Shown: positions 25,617-34,185 of the stretch, in pieces | Numbering within the stretch: the first letter of the stretch is position 1 | How the letters are laid out: each line of letters opens with the position of its first letter | Source of the DNA: SZUA-117 sp964630795 | Lineage (GTDB): Bacteria; Pseudomonadota; Gammaproteobacteria; Steroidobacterales; Woeseiaceae | Assembly (NCBI GenBank): GCA_964630795.1 | Contig: CAZVWF010000004.1 | Location: forward strand, 1 to 64,000 | Reading direction: 5' to 3' | Length of the DNA stretch: 64,000 bases | Program-made: the position numbers and the translations under genes | The notes under the pieces: model-generated | What the model saw: only the letters and a program-made list of their open reading frames with translations | Databases searched by the model: none | Told to the model about the DNA's origin: nothing

Positions 25617-27245
25617 TCAGTTAGTCGGCGAAAGTCGCGGCGTGCCGTCGACCGCGAGGAGTGAATTGATGATGATGATCGTCTTTTGTCCTGCAATCCC
25701 GTCCGCTTCGAGACGGTGCTGTCGCTGGAAAGCGATCAGCTGTTCCTGGAGTTCTGTGTCAAATACGTCGGGATTTCCACTCGTTGAATTGAAACCGGTG
25801 CCGATGGTCGCGAGGCTTTGCCGAAGCCAGCGGACGTTCTCGCTCTCCATGCCGGGACCGATCGACTCGTCATTATCGTTGGCCGGGCGCCAGAGCAACA
25901 GAAACTGGCCAAGCCAGTAGTCGGTAAGCGCATCGAGGCCAACGTTAACGTATCCATCGGCAACGGCCAGCTGTGCCGACTGATCATCAAGCCCCGTCAA
26001 CGCAACATCGAAGGACTCGCCATCGCTGCTCGTTAGTGTGAGCACGACGGGTCGATCGAGTTGCCGCAGGTTTTCCCAGTTGCCGCGCTGGAAGTAACAG
26101 CGCAATCCGGCCGCTTCGGCTTGCGCACAGGCCGAACCTGCGGCGGGGTCGTAGGCGACACCCCACATTCCGAGCAAAGACGTATATCCCGTCGCGTCCT
26201 GGTAGTTCGCGAACAACCGATCGATATCCGCCAGCGCTGCGTCGGGCATGGTCTCCACTGTCGACTCGTCGGGTTCGGCTTCTGCCTCAGCAGGTTCTTC
26301 GATCGGCGCCGTAATCGTGGCGGATTCCGCCAACGGCGTGTTCCCGGCAAAGTTGTCCCACATGACCGCTCCCGCGAGTACCAGGCTGGTAACACCGAGG
26401 GCCGGTACAAGCCAGCGCATCGCGCCTGGCCGAACTTTCTGGCCTGACACTTCGGACGCGGCATTGCGAACCAGCGACTTGTCTACTGTGCGTGACTCCT
26501 GGCTATAGGCACCGAGCAGCGCACGGTCGCAAATTACGTTGATGATCCTCGGTACGCCACCGGACAGGCGATAGACCTCGCGCTTGGCTGAACGGTTGAA
26601 AATTTCGGTCAGTGCGCCCGCAACCCGAAGCCGGTGGTCGATGTAGTTGAAGGTCTCTTCGCTGGACAGGGGTTCGAGGTGATACCGCCCCGTGACCCGT
26701 TGCGCGAGCTGGCGAAGATTTTCCTGCGCGAGTTTCTCGCGCAATTCGGGTTGAGCGATCAGGATGATCTGCAGCAATTTCTGGCGGGCAGTCTCGAGAT
26801 TGGTCAGCAGTCGCAACTGCTCGAGCACGCTGTCGGAGAGATTTTGCGCCTCGTCGATCAACAGGATGATGCGCCGACCCTGCGAGTGGGCGTCCAGAAG
26901 GTGGCGGTTCAGCGCATCTACGAGTGCCTTGGCGCTGTAGCGTTCCCGGGGCCGTTCGATACCCAGTTCCTCACAGATAGCTGCCAGGAATTCGACCGCG
27001 GTGAGTTGCGGATTGAGTATGAGCGCGATGTCGACCTCGGACGGAATTTGCCCGAGGAGGGTGCGCACCAGCGTGGTCTTGCCGGTGCCAACCTCGCCGG
27101 TCAGCTGGATGAAGCCACCGCTGTCGGTGACGCCATAGACCAGGTGCGCCAGTCCCTCACCGTGCCGTTCGCTCATGAACAGGTACCGCGGGTCAGGCGT
27201 TATCGTGAACGGCTTTTCGTTGAGACCAAAGAAACTTGTGTACAT
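25617..27245 (-). CDS. gspA: AAA ATPase GspA/ExeA with C-terminal peptidoglycan-binding domain
   Basis: 542 residues. The N-terminal MYTSFFGLNEKPFTITPDPRYLF is the ExeA start, followed by an AAA domain with Walker A GEVGTGKTT, Walker B ILLIDEAQ and NLET. A membrane segment (LVPALGVTSLVLAGAVMW, about 275-295) precedes a periplasmic part that ends in a peptidoglycan-binding repeat (about 470-530, NVRWLRQSLATIG ... FQRQHRLEADGIAG). Known partners remodel peptidoglycan for secretin placement. No other type II secretion genes are in the window, as is common for separated gspAB. Confidence 0.92.
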   Translation of the reverse strand: MYTSFFGLNEKPFTITPDPRYLFMSERHGEGLAHLVYGVTDSGGFIQLTGEVGTGKTTLVRTLLGQIPSEVDIALILNPQLTAVEFLAAICEELGIERPRERYSAKALVDALNRHLLDAHSQGRRIILLIDEAQNLSDSVLEQLRLLTNLETARQKLLQIILIAQPELREKLAQENLRQLAQRVTGRYHLEPLSSEETFNYIDHRLRVAGALTEIFNRSAKREVYRLSGGVPRIINVICDRALLGAYSQESRTVDKSLVRNAASEVSGQKVRPGAMRWLVPALGVTSLVLAGAVMWDNFAGNTPLAESATITAPIEEPAEAEAEPDESTVETMPDAALADIDRLFANYQDATGYTSLLGMWGVAYDPAAGSACAQAEAAGLRCYFQRGNWENLRQLDRPVVLTLTSSDGESFDVALTGLDDQSAQLAVADGYVNVGLDALTDYWLGQFLLLWRPANDNDESIGPGMESENVRWLRQSLATIGTGFNSTSGNPDVFDTELQEQLIAFQRQHRLEADGIAGQKTIIIINSLLAVDGTPRLSPTN

Positions 27246-27277
27246 TCCGCGGAACCCAAAGACTGGTGCGTCCGATT

Positions 27278-28453
27278 TTACCTGATTTGGTCGGGAACCA
27301 TCGCGCCGGCGCGCGCCAGCGATTCGTCACCGAAGCGGTCGCGAATGTCATCGACTGCCTGATCGAGCGGGGAGGACCCCTCCGTTGCCGTCTCTGCGAA
27401 CAGATCCGGCTGTGTGTCCTTGCTGAAATCGCTGCCACCGACGCCGAGTAAACGGACGTTGGCCCCCGGATACTCGGCAAGCCACGCATCCAGCAGGCGC
27501 AGCGCACAGGCATATATTGTGTCGGTGGTGTTGCCGGGCGGCCGAAGAGCACACTGTCGGCTAAAGGTCGTGAAGTCCGCCTGCCTGATCTTGATCTGTA
27601 CGGTACCGGCGACGAGGTCTTTGGCGCGGATTCGACTCGCGGTACGTTCGCAAAGGCGCAGCAATTCGCGCCGCATCTCCTTCTGCTCCGCAAGATCTGT
27701 ATTGAAGGTGACCTCGGCGCTGATTGATTTGTCAGTACGGGACGGTTCGACCGGCCGGTCATCGATGCCGGCAGCGCGGTCGCGCGTTCTTTGCGTAAAT
27801 CGGCCAAAAATCGGCTCAAGATCCCGATCCGGCGCAAGCCGCAGATCAGCGATCGTGTATATGCCGACGCGATTCAGCTTGCTGAGTGTTTCGGGCCCGA
27901 TGCCAGGAATGACTCGTACGGTCAGGGGGTCAAGCACGGCCTGCCGATTGGCCCCGGTGACCACGGTGAGGCCGTTTGGCTTGTCGAGGTCCGACGCGAT
28001 CTTCGCGACGAGTTTGTTTGGCGCTACGCCGACGGACGCCGTCAGCGACGTGCGTTCCAGGACACGATGCTTGACCTCTCGCGCAATGCTCACGTCGTCG
28101 CCGAATAAATGCAGGCTCGAGGTCACATCGAGAAAGGCCTCGTCCAGCGAGAGACCTTCGACGAGCGGCGTGAATTCGCGAAATATCGAAAATATTTCTT
28201 TCGACACGGACCGGTAGTGCGACATTCGCAGCGGGATGCGGATGAGTTCCGGGCAGCGGCGCATTGCATCACGCATAGACATTGCCGATCGAACGCCGAA
28301 CTTGCGGGCTTCATAGCTGGCGGCGGCCACGACACCGCGGGTCTGGCCGCCGACGACAACGGCTTTGCCGCGCAGGGACGGATCGTCGCGCTGCTCGATC
28401 GATGCGTAAAACGCATCCATGTCGACATGGAGAATATTGCGCGGGGCTGTCAT
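27278..28453 (-). CDS. dinB: DNA polymerase IV
   Basis: 391 residues. Y-family motifs are clear: HVDMDAFYASIEQRDDP with the metal-binding Asp residues, SLDEAFLDVT with the second acidic pair, ASVGVAPNKLVAKIASDL, and a C-terminal little-finger domain. It copies past lesions. Its start overlaps the stop of the prenyl synthase gene by four bases (28450-28453), so the two are co-transcribed although functionally unrelated. Confidence 0.96.
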   Translation of the reverse strand: MTAPRNILHVDMDAFYASIEQRDDPSLRGKAVVVGGQTRGVVAAASYEARKFGVRSAMSMRDAMRRCPELIRIPLRMSHYRSVSKEIFSIFREFTPLVEGLSLDEAFLDVTSSLHLFGDDVSIAREVKHRVLERTSLTASVGVAPNKLVAKIASDLDKPNGLTVVTGANRQAVLDPLTVRVIPGIGPETLSKLNRVGIYTIADLRLAPDRDLEPIFGRFTQRTRDRAAGIDDRPVEPSRTDKSISAEVTFNTDLAEQKEMRRELLRLCERTASRIRAKDLVAGTVQIKIRQADFTTFSRQCALRPPGNTTDTIYACALRLLDAWLAEYPGANVRLLGVGGSDFSKDTQPDLFAETATEGSSPLDQAVDDIRDRFGDESLARAGAMVPDQIR

Positions 28454-29358
28454 TGCACGCGGTCGACGATCAGGGTCGCGAGGAAGCGCAATGAATCTGA
28501 GGCGTCGCCGAACGCGTCCAGGGAATCTTTCGCTGACTCGTACAGTTCCCGGCAGCGGCGCTTGCTTTCGTCTATCCCGAACAAGGCGGGCCAGGTTGCT
28601 TTATTGAGCGCTTGGTCCGATCCTGACGGCTTGCCGATTACGTCTGTCTCGCCCTCGACATCAAGAATGTCATCGCGAATCTGGAAGGCGAGCCCGATGT
28701 CGCGCGAATAACGCGCCATGGCATCGAAACTGGATCCCTGTAGATTCGTCGCCAGGCAGCAGGCCGACATGACCGAAGCGCTGATCAATGCGCCGGTCTT
28801 CAGTCCGTGCATCGTGGCGAGTTCGTCGACGGACAGCGCACGACCTTCCGATTCTAGATCGATTGCCTGACCGCCCGTCATGCCGAGAGAACCACAGGCA
28901 CCCGCGATCAGTGCGATCAGCTGGCGCGACTCGGAATCCGTGAGTTGATCCGCGGTTGCAATGAGCTCGAAGGCAAGCGGTTGCAATGCATCAGCGGCCA
29001 GGATGGCGGTCGCTTCGTCATACTGGCGGTGTACGGTCGGTCGTCCGCGTCGCAAGTCATCGTCGTCCATGGCTGGCAAATCATCGTGGACCAACGAAAA
29101 GGCGTGGATGAATTCGATCGCGGCCGCCGGAACGTCAAGGCGGTCCGGATCGATGCCGAGACATTCGCCCGTTGCATAGACCAGTAACGGGCGGATACGC
29201 TTGCCACCGGATAATGCCGCATAGCGCATCGCACTGTGCAATCGGTCGGGGGCCTGGTTTTGGGCCGGCAGTGCGGCATCCATGTAGCGCTCAACCCGGC
29301 TGACATAGCCAGGCATTCTCGTGGAGAAATTCGTGTCTTCCGGGTCCAGGCGGGTCAT
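28450..29358 (-). CDS. ispA: Prenyl diphosphate synthase (IspA-like farnesyl diphosphate synthase)
   Basis: 302 residues. The two aspartate-rich motifs are LVHDDLPAMDDDDLRRG (DDxxxxD) and FQIRDDILDVEG (DDxxD), with the GGKRIRPLL substrate motif. The short-chain length fits farnesyl or geranylgeranyl diphosphate synthesis. It is divergent from the mevalonate operon at 29468, about 110 bp apart, so the supply of IPP/DMAPP and its first polymerisation are encoded side by side. Confidence 0.9.
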   Translation of the reverse strand: MTRLDPEDTNFSTRMPGYVSRVERYMDAALPAQNQAPDRLHSAMRYAALSGGKRIRPLLVYATGECLGIDPDRLDVPAAAIEFIHAFSLVHDDLPAMDDDDLRRGRPTVHRQYDEATAILAADALQPLAFELIATADQLTDSESRQLIALIAGACGSLGMTGGQAIDLESEGRALSVDELATMHGLKTGALISASVMSACCLATNLQGSSFDAMARYSRDIGLAFQIRDDILDVEGETDVIGKPSGSDQALNKATWPALFGIDESKRRCRELYESAKDSLDAFGDASDSLRFLATLIVDRVQ

Positions 29359-29467
29359 TCACGCAAGCGTACACGATTAATCGGATGCGAGCCCGGCCGT
29401 GATCAGGGCGTGACTTGAGCAGGTGTCCTATAATCCCGCTCCCGGCGAGACAACGACCCGACAGAAA

Positions 29468-30424
29468 ATGAGAGCAAGCGCTGAGGCACATCCCAACATC
29501 GCCCTGGTCAAGTACTGGGGCAAGCGTGACCTCGCGCGCAATCTTCCGGCCGTCGGTTCGCTGTCGGTCACATTGGCCGAACTCCGTACCCGGATGACCG
29601 TGGACTTCGACGCGTGCGACAGGGACACCCTGATGGTCAATGGCCAGGAGGCACCAGCGATGCTGAGCCGGGTGACATGTTGCCTGGACCTGGTGGCCGG
29701 CGCCGACAGGCCGTGCGCGACGGTAACCAGCGAAGGCAACTTCCCGATTGGCGCAGGGCTGGCCTCTTCTGCCTCCGCATTCGCTGCGCTGACGATGGCC
29801 ACCAATGCAGCGGCCGGGACCGGCCACGATACGCTCGCACTCGCCAAAATAGCCGGCGCGGCCTCGGGTTCCGCGGCGCGCTCCTTGTATGGGGGTGTGG
29901 TCGAGCTCAGTGCAGGCGACGACGAAATCGGCCTGACCCAGCTTGCCGAAGCGGATGAGTGGCCGCTGCAGGTGATCGTCGCGATCACCGCTGAGGAAGA
30001 GAAGCCAGTGGGATCCGGTGCAGCCATGATTCGCAGCGCCGAAACGTCGCCTTTCTATGCAAGCTGGATCGAACGTCAGGATGACGACCTGTCACTGGCG
30101 CGTGCCGCGGTCGCAGCAAAAGACTTTGTTGCGCTCGGCGAAGTAGCCGAGCACAACTGCCTCAAGATGCATTCGGTGATGTGGAGCAGCCGACCCCCGA
30201 TCGTCTACTGGAACCAGGCGACGCTGGCCTGCATGGAATCGGTGCGCGCGCTCCGCGAAGACGGTCACCCTGCCTTTTTCACGATTGACGCCGGACCGCA
30301 GGTCAAGGTGTTCTGCCTGCCGGACGCCGTCGATACTGTCGAGGCGGTGCTGCGCATGACACCCGGCGTGGTACGTACGCTGCGAACCGGTGTTGGCGAC
30401 GGCGCCAGGTTGATTTCGAAATGA
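29468..30424 (+). CDS. mvaD: Diphosphomevalonate decarboxylase
   Basis: 318 residues from the ATG at 29468. A longer GTG frame from 29423 would contain the TATAAT box at 29429-29434, so I prefer the downstream start. Signatures are HPNIALVKYWGKRD, GSLSVTL, ASSASAFAALTMA, SGSAARSLYGGVVEL and TIDAGPQVKVF, which include the catalytic Asp and the phosphate-binding loop of the GHMP fold. The enzyme converts diphosphomevalonate to IPP with ATP. The stop overlaps the next start (ATGA), beginning a translationally coupled mevalonate operon. Confidence 0.92.
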   Translation: MRASAEAHPNIALVKYWGKRDLARNLPAVGSLSVTLAELRTRMTVDFDACDRDTLMVNGQEAPAMLSRVTCCLDLVAGADRPCATVTSEGNFPIGAGLASSASAFAALTMATNAAAGTGHDTLALAKIAGAASGSAARSLYGGVVELSAGDDEIGLTQLAEADEWPLQVIVAITAEEEKPVGSGAAMIRSAETSPFYASWIERQDDDLSLARAAVAAKDFVALGEVAEHNCLKMHSVMWSSRPPIVYWNQATLACMESVRALREDGHPAFFTIDAGPQVKVFCLPDAVDTVEAVLRMTPGVVRTLRTGVGDGARLISK

Positions 30425-31386
30425 CGGATGCGACGGCGCCTGGCAAGTTGATCCTGTCCGGCGAATACGCCGTGCTGCATGATGCCCCGGCGATTGTCAT
30501 GGCGGTCAATCGCCGGGCTCACGTATCTGTTGTCCCGCATGACGACTCGCATAGCGTGCTCGAGACTCCCGGTCTTGCGGAGGGCGCGTGGCATTTCGAC
30601 GTCGATGACGACGGCACCCTGTGCTGGCTCGATGAAACGCAGGTGCCGGGCACCACCTTGTTGGAGGCTGTTGCGCTACAAACCGATTTCCGGCTGATGT
30701 CGCCGGTCCGCGTAAACGTGGATACGCGGGGCTTTTTCGAGCGGACCGGCGGGCAGAAACTGGGATTGGGTTCGAGTGCCGCGGCCACAGTGGCATTGAC
30801 AGCGGCATTGAGCGAATCACGTACAGACGAAGAGATTTGGCAGAAGGCGCGTCGCGCGCATGGCGAAATGCAGGGTGGCAGCGGCGTCGATATCGCGGCC
30901 AGTTGCTTCGGCGGCCTGCTTTGCTATCGACAATCTGCCGAGGCGGTGCCGGTCTCTCTCAATTGGCCTGCAGCACTCGTTTGTCGCGTCTATTTCAGCG
31001 GTGTATCCGCGAGCACGCCTGCGGCGATCGATCGGGTCAGGTCGGCGGGTGCTTCCCGGGATGCGCTCGTTGCCGCAGCCGATGAAGCTGCCGCTGCATG
31101 GGAATCAGGAGAGTGTGCCGCGATTCTGGAGTCGGTTCAGGCTTTTACGAATCGATTGCGCGACTTCGACGAGGCCACGTCTGCAGGGATTTTTTCCGCC
31201 GGGCATGCCGAAATGTGTAAAGGGGGAGACCAGCTCGGCGTCGTTTACAAACCCAGCGGTGCGGGTGGCGGAGATTGCGGTGTAGCGTTGTCGACGGATA
31301 CCGGGAAGCTCGATGCATTTGATCAGGTCGCGTCTTCCTGCGGTTTTGTATCGCTGGACATTGAACGCGACAATAGCGGCCTATGA
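30421..31386 (+). CDS. mvaK2: Phosphomevalonate kinase (GHMP superfamily)
   Basis: 321 residues. GHMP motifs are TAPGKLILSGEYAVLH, LGLGSSAAATVAL and a C-terminal KPSGAGGGDCGVAL. GGSGVDIAASCFGG and the 'SGAGGGDCG' form are characteristic of phosphomevalonate kinase, not mevalonate kinase, and the mevalonate kinase activity is already covered by the fusion downstream. It phosphorylates 5-phosphomevalonate. Both ends overlap neighbours by four bases (ATGA), so three genes are coupled. Assignment to the second kinase step is by motif and elimination. Confidence 0.82.
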   Translation: MTDATAPGKLILSGEYAVLHDAPAIVMAVNRRAHVSVVPHDDSHSVLETPGLAEGAWHFDVDDDGTLCWLDETQVPGTTLLEAVALQTDFRLMSPVRVNVDTRGFFERTGGQKLGLGSSAAATVALTAALSESRTDEEIWQKARRAHGEMQGGSGVDIAASCFGGLLCYRQSAEAVPVSLNWPAALVCRVYFSGVSASTPAAIDRVRSAGASRDALVAAADEAAAAWESGECAAILESVQAFTNRLRDFDEATSAGIFSAGHAEMCKGGDQLGVVYKPSGAGGGDCGVALSTDTGKLDAFDQVASSCGFVSLDIERDNSGL

Positions 31387-33605
31387 AGAGTTCGCGCATC
31401 AAGGGGCTGCATCGTCTGCCCATCGGGGATCGCATCGACACACTCAAGGGTCGTGGCTTCCTCGATCCGGAAAGTGCCAGGTTACTGGCCCGGGGAGAAG
31501 CGCTGCTGCCACAGCAGGTCGCAGACCGGATGATCGAGAATGTCATCGGCGTTTTTGGCCTGCCTTTCGGCATCGCACCCAACTTCGTTGTCAACGAAAA
31601 GGACTACCTCGTGCCGATGGTGGTGGAAGAACCATCGATCGTCGCGGGTGCGAGTAGTGCCGCGAAGCTGGTGCGCGACAACGACGGTTTCAAAGCGACG
31701 TCGATGGACCCGATGTTGATCGGCCAGGTGCAAATCGTTGGCATCGACGACCCGGACAAGGCCGTGCAGGATCTGTACGCGGAACAGTCCGGGCTGCTTG
31801 CGCTTGCGAACAGCTTGCACCCTCGACTCGTCGAGCGGGGGGGTGGCGCGCGTGAGGTCGAATACTTCAAGTATCGTTTGCCTGATGGCGACTGGACTGT
31901 CGTTTTGCACTTGCTGGTTGACACGCGCGCCGCGATGGGCGCGAACATTGTTAATACGATGTGCGAGGGCCTGGCAGCGCGCGTTGAGGAAATTTGCGGC
32001 GGCAAAGTCATATTGAGAATTCTTTCCAATCTCGCTGACAAGTCGCTCGTCACAGCAACGGCCGGCATCAGCCTGTCTTCGTTGGCCACGGACGACTACA
32101 GTGCCGAGTTCGTCCGTGATGGAATCGTGCTGGCGAATGATGTCTCGATCACCGACCCCTATCGGGCAGCGACCCACAACAAGGGCATTATGAACGGTAT
32201 CGACGCCGTTGCGCTCGCGACCGGCAACGACTGGCGCGCGGTCGAAGCGGGGGCGCACGCATTCGCCTGCAGGGCAGGTGCATATCGCTCACTGACCTCC
32301 TGGACGGTCGCACACAATGGTGATTTGCAGGGTGCACTGACCATTCCGTTGAAAGTCGGCATCGTCGGCGGCGCGCTGACATCGAATCCGGGTGCTCGTG
32401 CGGGCTTGCAGATTACCGGCGTCGAGTCTGCGAAGGAACTTGGCGAGTTGATGGCGGCGGTGGGCCTTGCGCAAAATTTTGCGGCATTACGAGCGCTGGT
32501 CTCCACGGGGATTCAGCATGGTCACATGCGCCTGCATGCGCGCAGCGTAGCTGCCGCAGCCGATGTACCCGCTTCGACATTCGATTCCGTCGTCGAGACG
32601 ATGATCGAAAGCGGCGATATCAAAACCTGGAAGGCTGAAGAACTTGCTGACGATTCCGCGGATTTCATTGACGAAACGGCCGCGACAGGGCGGGCTGCCG
32701 GAAAAGTCATTGTGCTGGGTGAACACGCAGCCGTTTATGACCGCAAGGCACTGGCGTTGCCAATTCACGATGCAGTCATGGTGCAGGTGTCGAAACGGGA
32801 CGCCGGCGTCAGCCTGTCCATCCCGGGATGGCATATCCAGGACCGATGGGAAACCGGCAGCGAGATTCCCGGTGGTGCAGCTGCAGTAATCAATCTGATC
32901 ATGACCGAGCTGGGCGTCGCCAATGATGGCTTCGATATCCATGCGCGATCACGAATTCCGATCGGTATGGGTCTGGGCTCCTCGGCGGCTTTTGCTGTGG
33001 CTGCGATTCGGGCGTTCGACGCATTACTCGGCACTGGCATGATCGATGCGCGTGTTGATCAGCTCGCATTCCAGTGTGAGGAGCTGACGCACGGGACACC
33101 ATCGGGCGTCGACAACAACCTGGCGGTGTACGGTCAGCCCGTGCTTTTCTCGAAAGGCAGTCGTACCCGCACACGTTCCCTGCCGCTTGATAAAATCCCG
33201 CCCCTGGTTATTGCCTCAAGTGGTATGCGCGGCAGTACGCGTGACATGGTTGCCGGCGTTCGGGAGCGTTACGAGAAAAACGAAGTGTTGTACAAAACGA
33301 TATTCGATGAGATCGATGAAATCAGTGAGGCCGGTGCTACCGCACTGCGCGAAGAAGATTACGAACTGCTGGGTTCATTAATGAATGTATGCCACGGATT
33401 TCTCAACGCGATTGAAGTGTCGACACCGGAACTGGAGACAATGATCCGGATCGCTCGCGATGCTGGCGCCAGCGGTGCAAAACTGACGGGTGCCGGCGGC
33501 GGCGGGTCCATCGTTGCCCTCTGTCCTGGCAATGAAGATGCGGTCGCCGCGGCATTATCCGGCGCTGGCTACGAAATTATAAGAATGGAATCCCGCAAGG
33601 AATAG
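31383..33605 (+). CDS. mvaA-mvaK1: Bifunctional class-II HMG-CoA reductase - mevalonate kinase fusion
   Basis: 740 residues in one open frame, with no stop or frame break between the parts. Residues 1 to about 425 are a class-II HMG-CoA reductase. The four catalytic residues established for the Pseudomonas mevalonii enzyme fall at the same numbers here: Glu83 (VEEPS), Lys267 (HNKGIMNG), Asp283 (TGNDWRA) and His381 (QHGHMRL). The residue before AMGAN is Ala183 where Asp is usual. After a short linker, residues about 438-740 form a complete mevalonate kinase: AAGKVIVLGEHAAVYD, PIGMGLGSSAAF, HGTPSGVDNNLAVYG, and AKLTGAGGGGSIVAL. One chain should therefore reduce HMG-CoA to mevalonate and phosphorylate it. 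Start overlaps the kinase upstream; idi starts two bases after the stop. Confidence 0.93.
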   Translation: MKSSRIKGLHRLPIGDRIDTLKGRGFLDPESARLLARGEALLPQQVADRMIENVIGVFGLPFGIAPNFVVNEKDYLVPMVVEEPSIVAGASSAAKLVRDNDGFKATSMDPMLIGQVQIVGIDDPDKAVQDLYAEQSGLLALANSLHPRLVERGGGAREVEYFKYRLPDGDWTVVLHLLVDTRAAMGANIVNTMCEGLAARVEEICGGKVILRILSNLADKSLVTATAGISLSSLATDDYSAEFVRDGIVLANDVSITDPYRAATHNKGIMNGIDAVALATGNDWRAVEAGAHAFACRAGAYRSLTSWTVAHNGDLQGALTIPLKVGIVGGALTSNPGARAGLQITGVESAKELGELMAAVGLAQNFAALRALVSTGIQHGHMRLHARSVAAAADVPASTFDSVVETMIESGDIKTWKAEELADDSADFIDETAATGRAAGKVIVLGEHAAVYDRKALALPIHDAVMVQVSKRDAGVSLSIPGWHIQDRWETGSEIPGGAAAVINLIMTELGVANDGFDIHARSRIPIGMGLGSSAAFAVAAIRAFDALLGTGMIDARVDQLAFQCEELTHGTPSGVDNNLAVYGQPVLFSKGSRTRTRSLPLDKIPPLVIASSGMRGSTRDMVAGVRERYEKNEVLYKTIFDEIDEISEAGATALREEDYELLGSLMNVCHGFLNAIEVSTPELETMIRIARDAGASGAKLTGAGGGGSIVALCPGNEDAVAAALSGAGYEIIRMESRKE

Positions 33606-33606
33606 C

Positions 33607-34185
33607 GTGACAAGTACGACTTCAAGAATCGTCTCATCGGAAGACGAGTCATTAATCCTGGTAGACGCCGACGACCGGCAAACCGGTCGACTGGACAAAG
33701 CCGAATGCCATAATGGCGACGGCATACTTCATCGTGCCTTTTCGATCTTTCTGTTCGACGATCAGGGAAATCTGCTGTTGCAGAAGAGAGCTCGCGGCAA
33801 ACGCCTGTGGCCGGGTTACTGGTCGAACAGTTGCTGCAGCCATCCGCGCGACGGTGAAACGCTGGACGTCGCTGTTGAGCGCCGGCTTGAGGACGAGTTG
33901 CACACAGGCAGCGACCTGCAATTCGTTTACAAGTTTATCTACCAGGCCAACTTCGGTGATATCGGCGCCGAGAACGAACTGTGCCATGTGTTCCTCGGCC
34001 GGGTCACTGGTGAGCCTTCAGCCAACGACACGGAGATAGAGGCGGTGCGATACCTGTCGGCGGCAGAACTGGAGCGTGAATTTGAAGCGTCGCCGGATGC
34101 TTTTACACCGTGGTTCAAAATGGAATGGCAGCGCCTGAAAGAGGCGCACGGTGAACTGTTGGCAACCTATACGAAAGCCGGCTAA
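33607..34185 (+). CDS. idi: Isopentenyl-diphosphate delta-isomerase, type I (Nudix)
   Basis: 192 residues from a GTG start, two bases after the fusion gene. Type I IDI features are LILVDADDRQTGRLDKAECH, LHRAFSIFLFDDQGNLLLQKRA, the catalytic Cys in YWSNSCCSHP (with the preceding W), the Nudix-like helix RLEDEL, and Glu in IGAENELCHVFLG. It interconverts IPP and DMAPP to give both isoprenoid building blocks. Its last four bases overlap the convergent HMG-CoA synthase gene. Confidence 0.95.
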   Translation: MTSTTSRIVSSEDESLILVDADDRQTGRLDKAECHNGDGILHRAFSIFLFDDQGNLLLQKRARGKRLWPGYWSNSCCSHPRDGETLDVAVERRLEDELHTGSDLQFVYKFIYQANFGDIGAENELCHVFLGRVTGEPSANDTEIEAVRYLSAAELEREFEASPDAFTPWFKMEWQRLKEAHGELLATYTKAG

